Shown: positions 49,343 through 58,379, numbered from the stretch's first letter. The stretch: 64,000 nucleotides of DNA from DATJOJ01 sp035507035 (GCA_035507035.1 DATJOJ010000074.1:99438-163437); one strand, 5' to 3'. The notes: generated from the letters alone by a model not told the origin. Numbers and translations: made by a program.

Positions 49343-50571
49343 GCGGTAGCTCCCAGGAGGACACCGAAAGAGCGGTCGAGCGAGTAGCGCGGGAGTCCTA
49401 CGGGCGTCTCGTAGCCTATCTGTCATCGCACACGCGCGACGTAGCCAGCGCAGAGGACGCCCTCAGCGAAGCCTTAATTGCTGCGCTGCGAAGTTGGCCG
49501 CGAGATGGCGTTCCTCAAAAGCCGGAGGGGTGGCTGCTAACCACGGCGCGGCATTCGCTGATCGATCTTGCGCGCCATCGGCAGATCGCCTTAGCCAGCG
49601 AGCCTACACTTCTTCTTCTCCGAGAGAACTCAGAGGAGGCAACTATGGGAACAGCGTTTCCGGATGAACGGTTGAAGCTGCTGTTTGTGTGCGCCCATCC
49701 GGCAATCGATCCGAGTATTCATACGCCGCTGATGCTACAGACGGTTCTGGGTCTGGATGCGGCGCGCATCGCTACAGCATTTCTGGTCTCCCCGGCGACG
49801 ATGGGCCAGCGCCTGGTGCGCGCGAAAACAAAGATCCGCGACGCCGGCATCCAGTTTGAGATTCCACAGGCGCGTCAGTTGCCGCAACGCCTCGATGCGG
49901 TATTGGAAGCGATTTACGCGGCTTTTGGGATCGGCTGGGATGACTTGGCGGGAATGGATCAGCGCGGGCGAGACTTGGCGGAGGAAGCGATTTGGTTAGC
50001 GCGAGTACTTCTGCAGCTTATGCCCGGCGAAGCTGAGGTTCGCGGCTTGCTGGCGCTTATGCTGCACTGTGAGGCGCGGCGCGCAGCGCGGCGTGGGACG
50101 GATGGTCGATACGTCCCCCTCTCCGAGCAGGACCCGCGACTATGGTCGATTCCATTGATCGAAGAGGCGGAGCAACATCTTGCAGAGGCGTCACGTCAAA
50201 ATCGTAGAGGTCGCTTTCAACTTGAAGCAGCGATTCAGTCGGTGCATGCTGAGCGGGGACGAACCGGGCGAACGGAGTGGGGAGCAATCGTTCTCTTCTA
50301 TCAACAGCTGATCCACATCTCGCCGACGTTGGGTACACAAACCGGATATGCGGCGGCGATTGCGGAAGCAAATGGGGCCGAGGCGGGCATGGCGGCGCTC
50401 GACGCGATCGACCTGAAAAGCGTGACCACTTATCAGCCATATTGGGCGGTTCGCGCCCACCTTCTGCGGCGGCTACAGAGAACGCAGGAGGCTCGGGAGG
50501 CATTCGATCGGGCGATTGGGTTGGCCGAGGATCCAGCCGTACGTCTTTTCTTGCTACACAAACGAAATTAG
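49339..50571 (+). CDS. ECF42-group RNA polymerase sigma factor with C-terminal TPR-like extension
   Basis: A 410-residue factor. Region 2 lies in residues about 10-80 (SYGRLVAYLSSHTRDVASAE; EALIAALRSWP, GWLLTTARHSLIDLARH) and region 4 around 130-190 (GLDAARIATAFLVSPATMGQ RLVRAKTKI). The remaining 200 residues are helical, with TPR-like pairs near the end (HLLRRLQRTQEAREAFDRAIG). This layout, plus the preceding DGPF gene, matches the ECF42 group, whose C-terminal extension replaces an anti-sigma as the control element. It is followed by the two secreted paralogues, which it may control. Confidence 0.93.
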   Translation: MSGSSQEDTERAVERVARESYGRLVAYLSSHTRDVASAEDALSEALIAALRSWPRDGVPQKPEGWLLTTARHSLIDLARHRQIALASEPTLLLLRENSEEATMGTAFPDERLKLLFVCAHPAIDPSIHTPLMLQTVLGLDAARIATAFLVSPATMGQRLVRAKTKIRDAGIQFEIPQARQLPQRLDAVLEAIYAAFGIGWDDLAGMDQRGRDLAEEAIWLARVLLQLMPGEAEVRGLLALMLHCEARRAARRGTDGRYVPLSEQDPRLWSIPLIEEAEQHLAEASRQNRRGRFQLEAAIQSVHAERGRTGRTEWGAIVLFYQQLIHISPTLGTQTGYAAAIAEANGAEAGMAALDAIDLKSVTTYQPYWAVRAHLLRRLQRTQEAREAFDRAIGLAEDPAVRLFLLHKRN

Positions 50572-50658
50572 ATTTTTTTCCGCAGTGTAGAAATTCATCA
50601 GTCTCGAACGTCACCACTATAGAAGCGTCTCGGAAGCGGTACGTGTGAGGAGGGGTTC

Positions 50659-51372
50659 ATGCTTCGCAATCGACTAGGCATAGTCGTTTCTCTGATTCTC
50701 ACCCTGACATTTGTGATTGCAACCCCGCGCCGAGGTCATGGCCAGGACAACAAAAATCAGTATGCCAGCATGGCCCCAATCGACCAATACCTCATGGACC
50801 GAGATGCCGAGATTGCGATGGCACGCAGCGCGGCTCCGCCATCCATCGCCAAGGACGCCACCGTTATGGTCCTTGGACGGCATGGCTATGAAACGGCGGT
50901 GGAGGGAAAGAATGGTTTCGTGTGCGCGGTCGGACGATCGTGGGATTTACCGAAAAACAATCCGGCTTTTTGGGATCCCAAGATACACGGTCCAATCTGC
51001 CTGAGCGCTCCGGGTGCGCGGTCTTTTCTTCCGATCTACTTCAAGAAGACCGAACTGGCGATTGCCGGACGTTCGAAGACTGAGATAGAGAACGCAATAA
51101 TCGACGGCATCGCGAAAGGCGAGTTGCCCACGCCCGAACCCGGCTCGGTGTCGTACATGTTGTCAAAGCAAGGGTACTTGAACGCCGGCATCAAGGGACC
51201 CTGGCTTCCCCACGTGATGTTTTTTGTCCCCGAGATTGACCCGAAAGCCCTGGGATCCGACTTGGGGGATGACGTCCCGTTGGACGCGCACGAAGAGAAA
51301 ATAGGCCGCTATACCACAATTGACGTTCCGGTAAGCAAGTGGTCAGACGGAACGCCGGCTCCGCAAGAATGA
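50659..51372 (+). CDS. Secreted protein of unknown family, first of a tandem pair
   Basis: A 237-residue exported protein with signal peptide ending about residue 27 (VIATPRRGHG). Mature sequence contains SMAPIDQYLMDRDAEIAMA, DATVMVLG, ETAVEGKNGFVCAVGRSW, GPICLSAPGARSFLPIYF and SVSYMLSKQGYL. It shares these blocks in order with the next gene, so they are paralogues. No catalytic motif is recognised. Two cysteines in the shared positions (GFVC and GPIC) may form a disulfide. Located 87 bp after the ECF42 sigma gene on the same strand. Confidence 0.82.
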   Translation: MLRNRLGIVVSLILTLTFVIATPRRGHGQDNKNQYASMAPIDQYLMDRDAEIAMARSAAPPSIAKDATVMVLGRHGYETAVEGKNGFVCAVGRSWDLPKNNPAFWDPKIHGPICLSAPGARSFLPIYFKKTELAIAGRSKTEIENAIIDGIAKGELPTPEPGSVSYMLSKQGYLNAGIKGPWLPHVMFFVPEIDPKALGSDLGDDVPLDAHEEKIGRYTTIDVPVSKWSDGTPAPQE

Positions 51373-51412
51373 TGAGTGAACAGGATCCCAAAAGAGAGGA
51401 GCAAGAGAGTTG

Positions 51413-52153
51413 ATGAAGGAACAAAAGATCGCGTTGATTGCCGCCTCAATGCTTGCCCTGATTCTTGGCTTTGCTTTGGGGCGGGAACTGAAGGCGCAGG
51501 TCAGCAAAAAAGATGGGGGCGCATATTCGGCAATGGCGCCGATCGAGCAATACTTGATGGATCGCGATGCGGAAATCATGCTAGCGCGAAGCGGAGCCCC
51601 GGAGTCGATATCGCGTGACGCGACCGTCATGGTGCTCGGAAACCGGAGCTTTGAAACTGCGGTCGAAGGCAAGAATGGGTTCGTTTGCATTGTGGAACGC
51701 GCGTGGACGAGCCCGTTCGAGAGTGCTGAATTTTGGAACCCCAAGAACCGCAGCCCAATCTGCTACAACCCGCAGGCGGCGCGAACTGTGCTGCCGATCA
51801 CCTACATGCGGACGAAGTTGGCGTTGGCGGGCCTGTCCAAAGAACAAATCCGCGAGCGTATGAAAGCTGCCGTTGACGGGAAAGAAATTACGCCACCCGA
51901 GCCCGGCGCCATGTGTTTCATGATGGGGAAGGGAGGATATCTCAGCGACCAGAGTCTGACCGCCGATGGGGCGCACAACATCGCCCATGTGATGTTTTTT
52001 ACCTCGCGGATCAAGCTCTCGGACTGGGGCGCGAACCTGGACAATTCTCCGATTTTTATTGACCCACGGCACAACAGTGACCCGGAACCCATCAATGTGT
52101 TCATGATGATGACCGGTACGTGGTCGGATGGAACAGCGACGCCGCTGCAATGA
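51413..52153 (+). CDS. Secreted protein of unknown family, second of a tandem pair
   Basis: A 246-residue paralogue of the previous protein. An N-terminal hydrophobic segment (KIALIAASMLALILGFALG) acts as a signal peptide or anchor. Shared blocks: AMAPIEQYLMDRDAEI, DATVMVLGN, ETAVEGKNGFVCIVERAW, SPICYNPQAARTVLPITYM, and HVMFF near the end followed by WSDGTATPLQ. Differences include an insertion around SDQSLTADGAHNI. The ATG at 51413 is chosen; a TTG one codon earlier is possible. Its stop overlaps the epoxide hydrolase start by 4 bp (ATGA). Confidence 0.82.
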   Translation: MKEQKIALIAASMLALILGFALGRELKAQVSKKDGGAYSAMAPIEQYLMDRDAEIMLARSGAPESISRDATVMVLGNRSFETAVEGKNGFVCIVERAWTSPFESAEFWNPKNRSPICYNPQAARTVLPITYMRTKLALAGLSKEQIRERMKAAVDGKEITPPEPGAMCFMMGKGGYLSDQSLTADGAHNIAHVMFFTSRIKLSDWGANLDNSPIFIDPRHNSDPEPINVFMMMTGTWSDGTATPLQ

Positions 52154-53412
52154 AAACTCTGGTTCCAACTGTGGCTAAGCCGATTCTGAAACGGGGAGCG
52201 TTCGTGCTTCTCACTCTGATGATCGCGATTGCGTTGGCTCATGCGCAGGCGAATTCCCCGGTGAAAGAAGATTCGAGAAGCGCCATTCGGCCGTTTAAGT
52301 TGCATGTGCCGGACTCGGTGCTAACGGATCTGCATCGCCGATTAGCCGAAACAAGGTGGCCTGACCAACTCCCGGGCACAACCTGGGAATACGGGGCCGA
52401 TATCAAGAAGGTGCGTGAACTAGCTGGCTATTGGGAGAACGGATTTGACTGGCGCGCGCAGGAAGCGCGCATCAACCAATTCGACCAGTTCACGACAGAA
52501 ATTGACGGACAACAGATTTATTTTATCCACGAGCGTTCACCTCGCCCCGGCGCAATTCCCCTGATGCTGATCCACGGGTGGCCTGGTTCGGTCGTCGAGT
52601 TCCTTGGGATGATTGATCCGCTTACGCGGCCGAAGAGCGACGATGTGCCTGCCTTTGATGTCGTCGTACCAGCTCTTCCCGGATTTCCGCTCTCTGGCCC
52701 GACCACAACCCGCGGTTGGGATCCGGAACGGATGGCGCGGGCCTTGATCGTGTTGATGGATCGCCTGGGTTACTCGCGGTATGGCATTCAAGGCGGCGAT
52801 TGGGGATCCGACATTGCGCGTCACATGGCGCAACAGGCTCCCTCGCGCGTGATCGGGCTTCATCTCAACCTGCTTGCCGTGGACCCACCGAACCCGGAAG
52901 CCTTGAAAGAAATGACCAATGCGGAGCGATGGCGCTTTTCGTTCTTCGAACGTGGCGAAAGTAGCTTCTTCAATCTCCAGGCTAGCGAGCCGCAGACACT
53001 CGCATACGCGCTAAGCGATTCTCCAGTGGGCTGGTTGGCGTGGATGATTGATAAATTTCAAATTCTGACGGATAACCACGGAGATTTTCTCACGGCTGTA
53101 GACCGCGACACATTTCTGACCGATGTCACGCTTTACTGGGCGACAGGCACAGTGGGGTCAGCCATGCGCATTTATCGCGAGAACCGGTTATCAGGCGACG
53201 AGTCAGCTTCACAACCTCATCTAGAGACGCCCGTGGCATATGCCGATTTTCCGAAGGAAGTATTCGCTTCTCCAGTGAGCTGGATCAAGCAGACTTATAA
53301 CGTTGTTCAAGTCACCGAGATGCCGAGAGGCGGGCATTTTGCGGCATTGGAACAGCCGCAGCTCCTGGTCGACGATATCCGGAAGTTTTTTGCAAAGGTT
53401 GAAAGTAAGTAG
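52150..53412 (+). CDS. Secreted epoxide hydrolase (alpha/beta-hydrolase with EHN domain)
   Basis: A 420-residue exported enzyme starting at the ATG at 52150, overlapping the previous stop. Residues about 10-40 form a signal segment (GAFVLLTLMIAIALAHA). The EHN N-terminal domain follows (IRPFKLHVPDSVLTDLHRRL, FDWRAQEARINQFDQFTTEI), then the alpha/beta-hydrolase core with oxyanion motif LIHGWPGSVVEF, nucleophile GGDWGSDIARH, and catalytic His RGGHFAALEQP. It should open epoxides to diols, similar to microsomal-type enzymes. Coupling to the secreted pair suggests a shared detoxification or signal-processing role. Confidence 0.9.
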   Translation: MKTLVPTVAKPILKRGAFVLLTLMIAIALAHAQANSPVKEDSRSAIRPFKLHVPDSVLTDLHRRLAETRWPDQLPGTTWEYGADIKKVRELAGYWENGFDWRAQEARINQFDQFTTEIDGQQIYFIHERSPRPGAIPLMLIHGWPGSVVEFLGMIDPLTRPKSDDVPAFDVVVPALPGFPLSGPTTTRGWDPERMARALIVLMDRLGYSRYGIQGGDWGSDIARHMAQQAPSRVIGLHLNLLAVDPPNPEALKEMTNAERWRFSFFERGESSFFNLQASEPQTLAYALSDSPVGWLAWMIDKFQILTDNHGDFLTAVDRDTFLTDVTLYWATGTVGSAMRIYRENRLSGDESASQPHLETPVAYADFPKEVFASPVSWIKQTYNVVQVTEMPRGGHFAALEQPQLLVDDIRKFFAKVESK

Positions 53413-53454
53413 AGCTGTGTCGATGATTTTGATGGATGCAGGCGTGATGGGACT

Positions 53455-53802
53455 ATGAGAATCGCAATCAAGACGAAGGGAACGATCTTATTCCTTAACC
53501 CTGAAGAGGTGGTCTCGATAAGCGCCCAAGGAAGCTGCGTCTTGCTACAACAGGAATCTGGAAGTCACCTGCTTCGCGAATCGATATCGACAATGGCAGA
53601 AAAAATGGTGCCGTTTGGATTCGTCCGCATTCATCGTTCGACCTTGATCAACCGGCGATTCGTGAAAGAGATTCGACCCTTCCTGACCGGAGAGTACGGA
53701 TTGCGATTAAAAAGCGGAAAAGAGTTTACGGTGACCCGCACCTACAAGAAGAATCTCAGGGCACTGGCGGAATTCTGGGTGGGGGCCGGCCCTCATTTTT
53801 GA
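53455..53802 (+). CDS. Lone LytTR DNA-binding domain protein
   Basis: A 115-residue protein consisting almost only of a LytTR domain (residues about 10-110; EVVSISAQGSCVLLQQESG, FVRIHRSTLINRRFVKEI, LRLKSGKEFTVTRTYKKNLR). LytTR domains bind direct-repeat DNA. There is no receiver domain, so it is not a standard response regulator; it may be controlled by a partner or by direct association with another factor. It lies 42 bp after the epoxide hydrolase and is convergent with deoC. Confidence 0.9.
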   Translation: MRIAIKTKGTILFLNPEEVVSISAQGSCVLLQQESGSHLLRESISTMAEKMVPFGFVRIHRSTLINRRFVKEIRPFLTGEYGLRLKSGKEFTVTRTYKKNLRALAEFWVGAGPHF

Positions 53803-53822
53803 CCTCGACTCTTCGGCTCGAA

Positions 53823-54527
53823 TCAGCGCTGAGTTCTTGCCGTCCATTCCTGCACGATTTCGATGCCGCTACTGGTGCCGATCCTGCTGGCACCGGCGGC
53901 AATCATGGCGAGGGCAGTGGCGGCCGTGCGAATGCCGCCGGAAGCTTTTACGCCGAGCTTGGGGCCAACGACTTGGCGCATCAGCGTGACATCCGTGACG
54001 ATCGCCCCTCCGCCGAGAAAGCCGGTGGAGGTTTTGACGTAATCGGCTCCTGCAGTGACACTCAGCTCGCAAGCGAGCTTCTTTTCGTCGTCGGTGAGAA
54101 GGCCGGTTTCGAGGATGACCTTGAGCAGCGCCCCGTGATCGTGAGTTACCTCCGCGACAGCGCGAATATCATCGAGTGCGTGTTCGCGATTTCCGGACTT
54201 GAGGGCGCCAAGATTTAACACCATGTCGATTTCGCGGGCACCGAGTCGAAGAGTCTCGTTCGCTTCAAATCGTTTCACGCTGGTCAGAGTTGCTCCCAGG
54301 GGAAAGCCGATAACCGTGGCAACCCTGACGCCGCGTTGATCCAGTTCTTCGACTGCGAGCTTCACGTGGTCCGGGTTGACCACGACCGCGAAGAAACCGT
54401 GTTCGCGGGCCTCGCGGCAAAGCCGGACGATCTGTTCACGAGTTGCTTCGGGACGCAGGTTCGTGTGATCGATCATCCCAGCCAGGGCGGATGGCGTTGG
54501 TTCTTGGTTTGGAAATTGTTCCGGCAT
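53823..54527 (-). CDS. deoC: Deoxyribose-phosphate aldolase
   Basis: DeoC cleaves 2-deoxyribose 5-phosphate to acetaldehyde and glyceraldehyde 3-phosphate. The 234-residue class I aldolase has IDHTNLRPEATREQI, EIDMVLNLGALKSGN, KVILETGLLTDDEKKLAC and the Schiff-base lysine motif GADYVKTSTGF; KASGGIRT closes the active site. Length is normal. It is alone on the minus strand, convergent with the LytTR gene and divergent from the amidohydrolase gene. Confidence 0.97.
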   Translation of the reverse strand: MPEQFPNQEPTPSALAGMIDHTNLRPEATREQIVRLCREAREHGFFAVVVNPDHVKLAVEELDQRGVRVATVIGFPLGATLTSVKRFEANETLRLGAREIDMVLNLGALKSGNREHALDDIRAVAEVTHDHGALLKVILETGLLTDDEKKLACELSVTAGADYVKTSTGFLGGGAIVTDVTLMRQVVGPKLGVKASGGIRTAATALAMIAAGASRIGTSSGIEIVQEWTARTQR

Positions 54528-54605
54528 TTCTTGAGATTGTATGTGGTCGACGAGCGCGCGCTAATCTTAATTCGTCCGGCTTTCCCAAAGATGCCGATTC
54601 CGTAG

Positions 54606-54611
54606 TAATCT
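54606..54611 (+). promoter_or_regulatory. -10-like hexamer for a leaderless start
   Basis: TAATCT is followed 7 nt later by the ATG at 54619; no ribosome site seen. Confidence 0.4.
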
Positions 54612-54618
54612 CTGCGAC

Positions 54619-56046
54619 ATGCGCATGGCCTGGTTTCGCTGTCTACTCTTTGGAACGTTGCTGCTCTGTACCTTATTCTTGGCTGCTCAAAATACGGCTT
54701 CGCCCACTCCGCTGGTTATCGTTCATGTGACAGTCATTAATCCTGGCACATCGAGCGTGCAAACCGATCGAACCGTCGTGGTACGCGGCACGCAGATTGA
54801 ATCGGTTATCGATGCCGCGCAAACGCCATCGCCAAAAGATGCGCGGGTTGTTGACGGCCGAGGACGATATCTGATTCCTGGGCTTTGGGATATGCACGTG
54901 CACACGGCCTTCGGGGATTGGTTCCCCGGCGGACGGGACATTATTCTGCCGTTGTTCATCGCGAATGGTGTTACCGGGGTGCGCGACATGGGCGGAGATC
55001 TGCCGGTGCTGCTGAAGTGGCGGAAGCAGATCGCCGAAGGTCAGATCGTCGGTCCGAGGATGATCGTATCGGGGCCGATGCTGGATGGATATCTGCCCAA
55101 TAAAAAGTTGCGGTTTCCGAGTTCGGTTCCGATCACAACTCCGGCGAGCGCGATTGCGGCGGTGGATTCGCTCAAAGAACAAGGTTCGGATTTCATCAAA
55201 GTGCAGTCGGTGATCCCGCACGATGCGTATTTGGCGGCGGCGGCTGAGGCGCACAGGCAAGGCCTGCCAATCGTCGGACATGTACCGGATGCGGTTCGGA
55301 TCACGGAAGTGATTGCGGCGGGGCAGAAGAGCATTGAGCACTTGATGGGAATCTTCGAAGGATGCTCGACGCAGGAAGATAAATTCATAACGGGGCAGGG
55401 CAACACAAAGCTGCTACTCACCACGCAAGATCCACAGAAGTGTGAGGTGTTGATCAAACAACTGGCGCAAAGCCAGACGTGGCAGTGCCCGACGCTGGTG
55501 TGGCAGCGCGGGGGAACGTTTCTCGATCAGCGGGATTTGAAAGATCAACCGCTCGACAAGTATGTTCCGGCGTATTGGCGGGATGTGACCTGGAAGCGAT
55601 TTACGGACGAGATGATGCCGGATCTTTTGAAGGACCCATTGCCGCTGCGCCAGGAATATTTTTCGGACAACCTGAAGATTGTTGGCGAAATGCACCGCGC
55701 GGGGGTGCCGTTTCTGGCAGGAACGGACACGGCGCCCGGAGTTTACATCATGCCAGGATTCAGTCTGCACGACGAATTGGCAAATTTTGTGGAAGCGGGC
55801 TTCTCACCGATGGAAGCGCTACAAACCGCAACCAGCAATCCAGCCAAATTTTTCCGGATCACGACTCTTGGTTCGATTGAAGCGGGGAAGACCGCCGATC
55901 TAGTGTTGCTGAATGCCAATCCGCTTGACGACATTCACAATACGCTGAAGATTGAAGCGGTTATTGCGAATGGACGCCTCTTCGATCACTCCGAACGCGA
56001 CCGAATACTCAAGCAAGTGGAACTCTCAGCCAAGGAACAAAAATGA
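54619..56046 (+). CDS. Secreted amidohydrolase family protein
   Basis: A 475-residue exported metal-dependent hydrolase. Signal peptide LLFGTLLLCTLFLAAQ at the N-terminus. Amidohydrolase motifs: LIPGLWDMHVHTAF (HxH), GVTGVRDMGGDLP, a central helix FIKVQSVIPHDAYLAAAAEA, HVPDAVR, KSIEHLMG, and FLAGTDTAPGV near the end, followed by EAGKTADLVLLNANPL. Relatives act on dipeptides or cyclic amides in the periplasm; substrate unknown. The stop overlaps an in-frame ATG of the DUF5818 gene's upstream extension. Confidence 0.93.
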   Translation: MRMAWFRCLLFGTLLLCTLFLAAQNTASPTPLVIVHVTVINPGTSSVQTDRTVVVRGTQIESVIDAAQTPSPKDARVVDGRGRYLIPGLWDMHVHTAFGDWFPGGRDIILPLFIANGVTGVRDMGGDLPVLLKWRKQIAEGQIVGPRMIVSGPMLDGYLPNKKLRFPSSVPITTPASAIAAVDSLKEQGSDFIKVQSVIPHDAYLAAAAEAHRQGLPIVGHVPDAVRITEVIAAGQKSIEHLMGIFEGCSTQEDKFITGQGNTKLLLTTQDPQKCEVLIKQLAQSQTWQCPTLVWQRGGTFLDQRDLKDQPLDKYVPAYWRDVTWKRFTDEMMPDLLKDPLPLRQEYFSDNLKIVGEMHRAGVPFLAGTDTAPGVYIMPGFSLHDELANFVEAGFSPMEALQTATSNPAKFFRITTLGSIEAGKTADLVLLNANPLDDIHNTLKIEAVIANGRLFDHSERDRILKQVELSAKEQK

Positions 56047-56162
56047 AACTGGGGTGGGTGGGCGTCTTGAATAGCCGCGCCCTGGCCGTAAAGTATCGCC
56101 CCCAGGCCTGGCGGCCCACCTGGCTGGCGGCTGGTGCATCGAACAAGTCACGGAGAGTGACT

Positions 56163-56537
56163 ATGCGAAACCTATGGTTAATTGCTAGCTTCATGCTCGT
56201 TTCAGTTTGCGTCATCATTGCTCAACCTTCTCAGCCAGGCAGTGCGCAAACTGATCCGAAGCCTACGACGGTACAAGGATGTCTAAAGGGTGCGGACGGC
56301 AGCTTCGTCCTCACGAGCGACTCAGGAACCACCTATGAGTTGGTGGGTGACAGCCATCAACTCAGTAGACTGGCAGGAATGGAAGTCAGTGTTACGGGCA
56401 ATCACGGATCGGCCAGCGACATCTCAACGGGTGAGTCAGGACACACGGGCTTGGCGACTTCGAATCCGACGGCCGGAACTGCTCCGACGATCCAAGTGAT
56501 GCATGCCAAGAAGATTTCCAGCAACTGCACGAAATAA
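56163..56537 (+). CDS. DUF5818 family secreted protein
   Basis: A 124-residue protein from the ATG at 56163 (GGAGAG site) with signal peptide MRNLWLIASFMLVSVCVIIA. The body (TVQGCLKGADGSFVLTSDSG, TYELVGDSHQLSRLAGMEVS) matches the DUF5818 pattern common in Acidobacteriota and ends KKISSNC. Two Cys may pair. The frame is open to 56043 but that stretch contains a palindrome-like GC-rich repeat. Function unknown; convergent with the beta-barrel gene. Confidence 0.8.
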   Translation: MRNLWLIASFMLVSVCVIIAQPSQPGSAQTDPKPTTVQGCLKGADGSFVLTSDSGTTYELVGDSHQLSRLAGMEVSVTGNHGSASDISTGESGHTGLATSNPTAGTAPTIQVMHAKKISSNCTK

Positions 56538-56642
56538 TGCGGAAATGGCAAGCGGCAGAGGCGATGCAGTTCAACTGGTAATCACAGCGTGCGAAACTGT
56601 TTTTCGGTAAACGGAAAATCTGAGTGCTGAAGGCATCCTCAC

Positions 56643-57182
56643 TCAGAAGTGAAAGACGATCCCGGTCGAGATTCGAAGATCGTCCTGACGAGTGTTGAAG
56701 AATCGGGTTTGCAAGTCGTCGACTTGAACTCGCCAACTGATCAGCGGAATGAGATGGTAGTCAACGCCGCCGCCTAGCGCGTCCGCGAAGGAAGTTGAGG
56801 AGTTGGAGTAATCGGTGGCGGTTTCACTGATGTGAGAAGCTCCCACCAGCGCGTGCACGAAGGGTCTGATTTTCCCGATCTTAAAAGAAACCCGCGGCCC
56901 AAACACAAAATTGTGCTGGCTGATGCTCGCGTTGACCGGCAGAAAGAATGACGACGAAGTAACATTTTGTGAACCGTAGTTACCGCTGAAATCGCCCACT
57001 ACTCCGATGAATGGTAGTACTTTGACCTCGACCGAACCATTCCATCCGTTCAAATTCGTATTGCCATTTGGCAAATCGGCTCTGAGATACGAATAACCGA
57101 TATAGGCGTTTCCGCCGGGGAACTGCGCGAAAGCCGCACTCGCAAACAAAAGGACAGAGACAAGAACGACCGATTTCGACAA
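56643..57182 (-). CDS. Small outer-membrane beta-barrel protein
   Basis: A 179-residue exported protein with signal peptide VVLVSVLLFASAAFAQ and alternating-strand sequence (AYIGYSYLRADLP, FVFGPRVSFKIGKIRPFVHA) ending with a terminal Phe (TGIVFHF). It fits an eight-stranded OmpA/OprF-type barrel. The TTG start at 57182 has an AGGGAG site; no ATG serves. Alone on the minus strand, downstream of the histidine kinase gene. Confidence 0.85.
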   Translation of the reverse strand: MSKSVVLVSVLLFASAAFAQFPGGNAYIGYSYLRADLPNGNTNLNGWNGSVEVKVLPFIGVVGDFSGNYGSQNVTSSSFFLPVNASISQHNFVFGPRVSFKIGKIRPFVHALVGASHISETATDYSNSSTSFADALGGGVDYHLIPLISWRVQVDDLQTRFFNTRQDDLRISTGIVFHF

Positions 57183-57266
57183 AGTAAACTCCCTAACCAG
57201 ATTTTCTCAACTTGAAGTAACAATTTGGATGCCAACCTGACAATGACGGTTGTGCAAGTGTGGAGT

Positions 57267-58379
57267 TCAGGCAGCGGCTACGGAAGCGGTGTGAATCGGC
57301 AAATGGACGGAGACGATCGTGCCATTTGCGTTGGAGTTGATCTCCAAACTTCCGCTGAGCTGGCGAAGACGCTCCCGCATGCCGGCGATGCCGACACCTG
57401 GAGTGCCGATGTTAGCGAGTTCTTCCTGCTTCTCTTTGGGAATACCTTTGCCGGAGTCAGAGACTTCGACCAATACTTCATGGTTGGAGCGGGCAATGCG
57501 AATCCTGGCGATGGGGCTGCCGGAATGGCGATGAATATTAGTTAGGCATTCCTGCACGATGCGGAAAACCGCGGTTTCCAATTCCTGCGCCAGTCGGCCA
57601 AAGTCCTCGGGAATGTCCAGTTCGACTTTGATATTGCTGCGCTGCGCAAATCCCTCCGCGTACCAGTGCAGTGCAGACACGAGTCCGGCTTCATCGAGAA
57701 GGGGAGGATGAAGCAAGTGAGAAATGGTGCGGATTTCCTTGCTCATGTCCTGAACCAGGGCTTCGCTATCGGCGAGAGTTTTCGCGGTCTTGGTCAGGCG
57801 AGCGATCTCTTTTTGCACGATAGAAAGGTTCATGCCGAGGGCCGCCAAGGTTTGGCCGACGCTATCGTGGAGTTCGCGGGCAAAACGCCGGCGTTCTTCA
57901 TCTTGCAAGTGGAGAAGTCGCGAAGTGAGATGACGGAGGCGGCCGTTGACGGAGTCGAGTTCGATTGTTCGCTCTCGCACTTGCTGGTCCAATTCTTTGT
58001 GGGAATTCCACAAGGCCTCGCTGCGACGGCGATGCGCTTCCGCCATGACGACAATCATTGCGGCGGCGATGGCGAAAACAAGAGTGTTGGCAAGGGCAGC
58101 GCTGCGGTTTGGCGGCAAAGAGCCTACGGAAGCGGCAAGCCAGTAACGAATGCTAACAAGGGAAAGCGCCGTCGCGAGGGCGGCGGGGCCGATGCCACAA
58201 TAGAGCGCGGAGAAAACCAGCGCCGGAAAGAGCACGATATATACGGTCGAATCGCTCCCGAAATGACGCAGGAATGCGGCGACAAGGATGGCCACGGCGG
58301 AAGTCAAAACAGCCGTACCATAACGTGCGGCAGTCGACTTCAGACTCCGAGACCGACGTACGGTATCGGTGTGGCTCAT
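57267..58379 (-). CDS. NarL/LiaS-type sensor histidine kinase with DUF4118 membrane domain
   Basis: A 370-residue membrane kinase. The N-terminus (residues 20-115) has three to four helices of the DUF4118 type (VAILVAAFLRHFG, LFPALVFSALYCGIGPAALA, LANTLVFAIAAAMIVVM). A linker coiled coil (120-160) precedes the HisKA_3 dimerisation region with the phosphorylated His171 in ARELHDSVGQ, and an HATPase_c domain with FRIVQECLTNIHRHSG (N-box) and GVGIAGMRERL (G-box). The usual LuxR-type response-regulator partner is not in the window. Its signal is unknown. Confidence 0.93.
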   Translation of the reverse strand: MSHTDTVRRSRSLKSTAARYGTAVLTSAVAILVAAFLRHFGSDSTVYIVLFPALVFSALYCGIGPAALATALSLVSIRYWLAASVGSLPPNRSAALANTLVFAIAAAMIVVMAEAHRRRSEALWNSHKELDQQVRERTIELDSVNGRLRHLTSRLLHLQDEERRRFARELHDSVGQTLAALGMNLSIVQKEIARLTKTAKTLADSEALVQDMSKEIRTISHLLHPPLLDEAGLVSALHWYAEGFAQRSNIKVELDIPEDFGRLAQELETAVFRIVQECLTNIHRHSGSPIARIRIARSNHEVLVEVSDSGKGIPKEKQEELANIGTPGVGIAGMRERLRQLSGSLEINSNANGTIVSVHLPIHTASVAAA

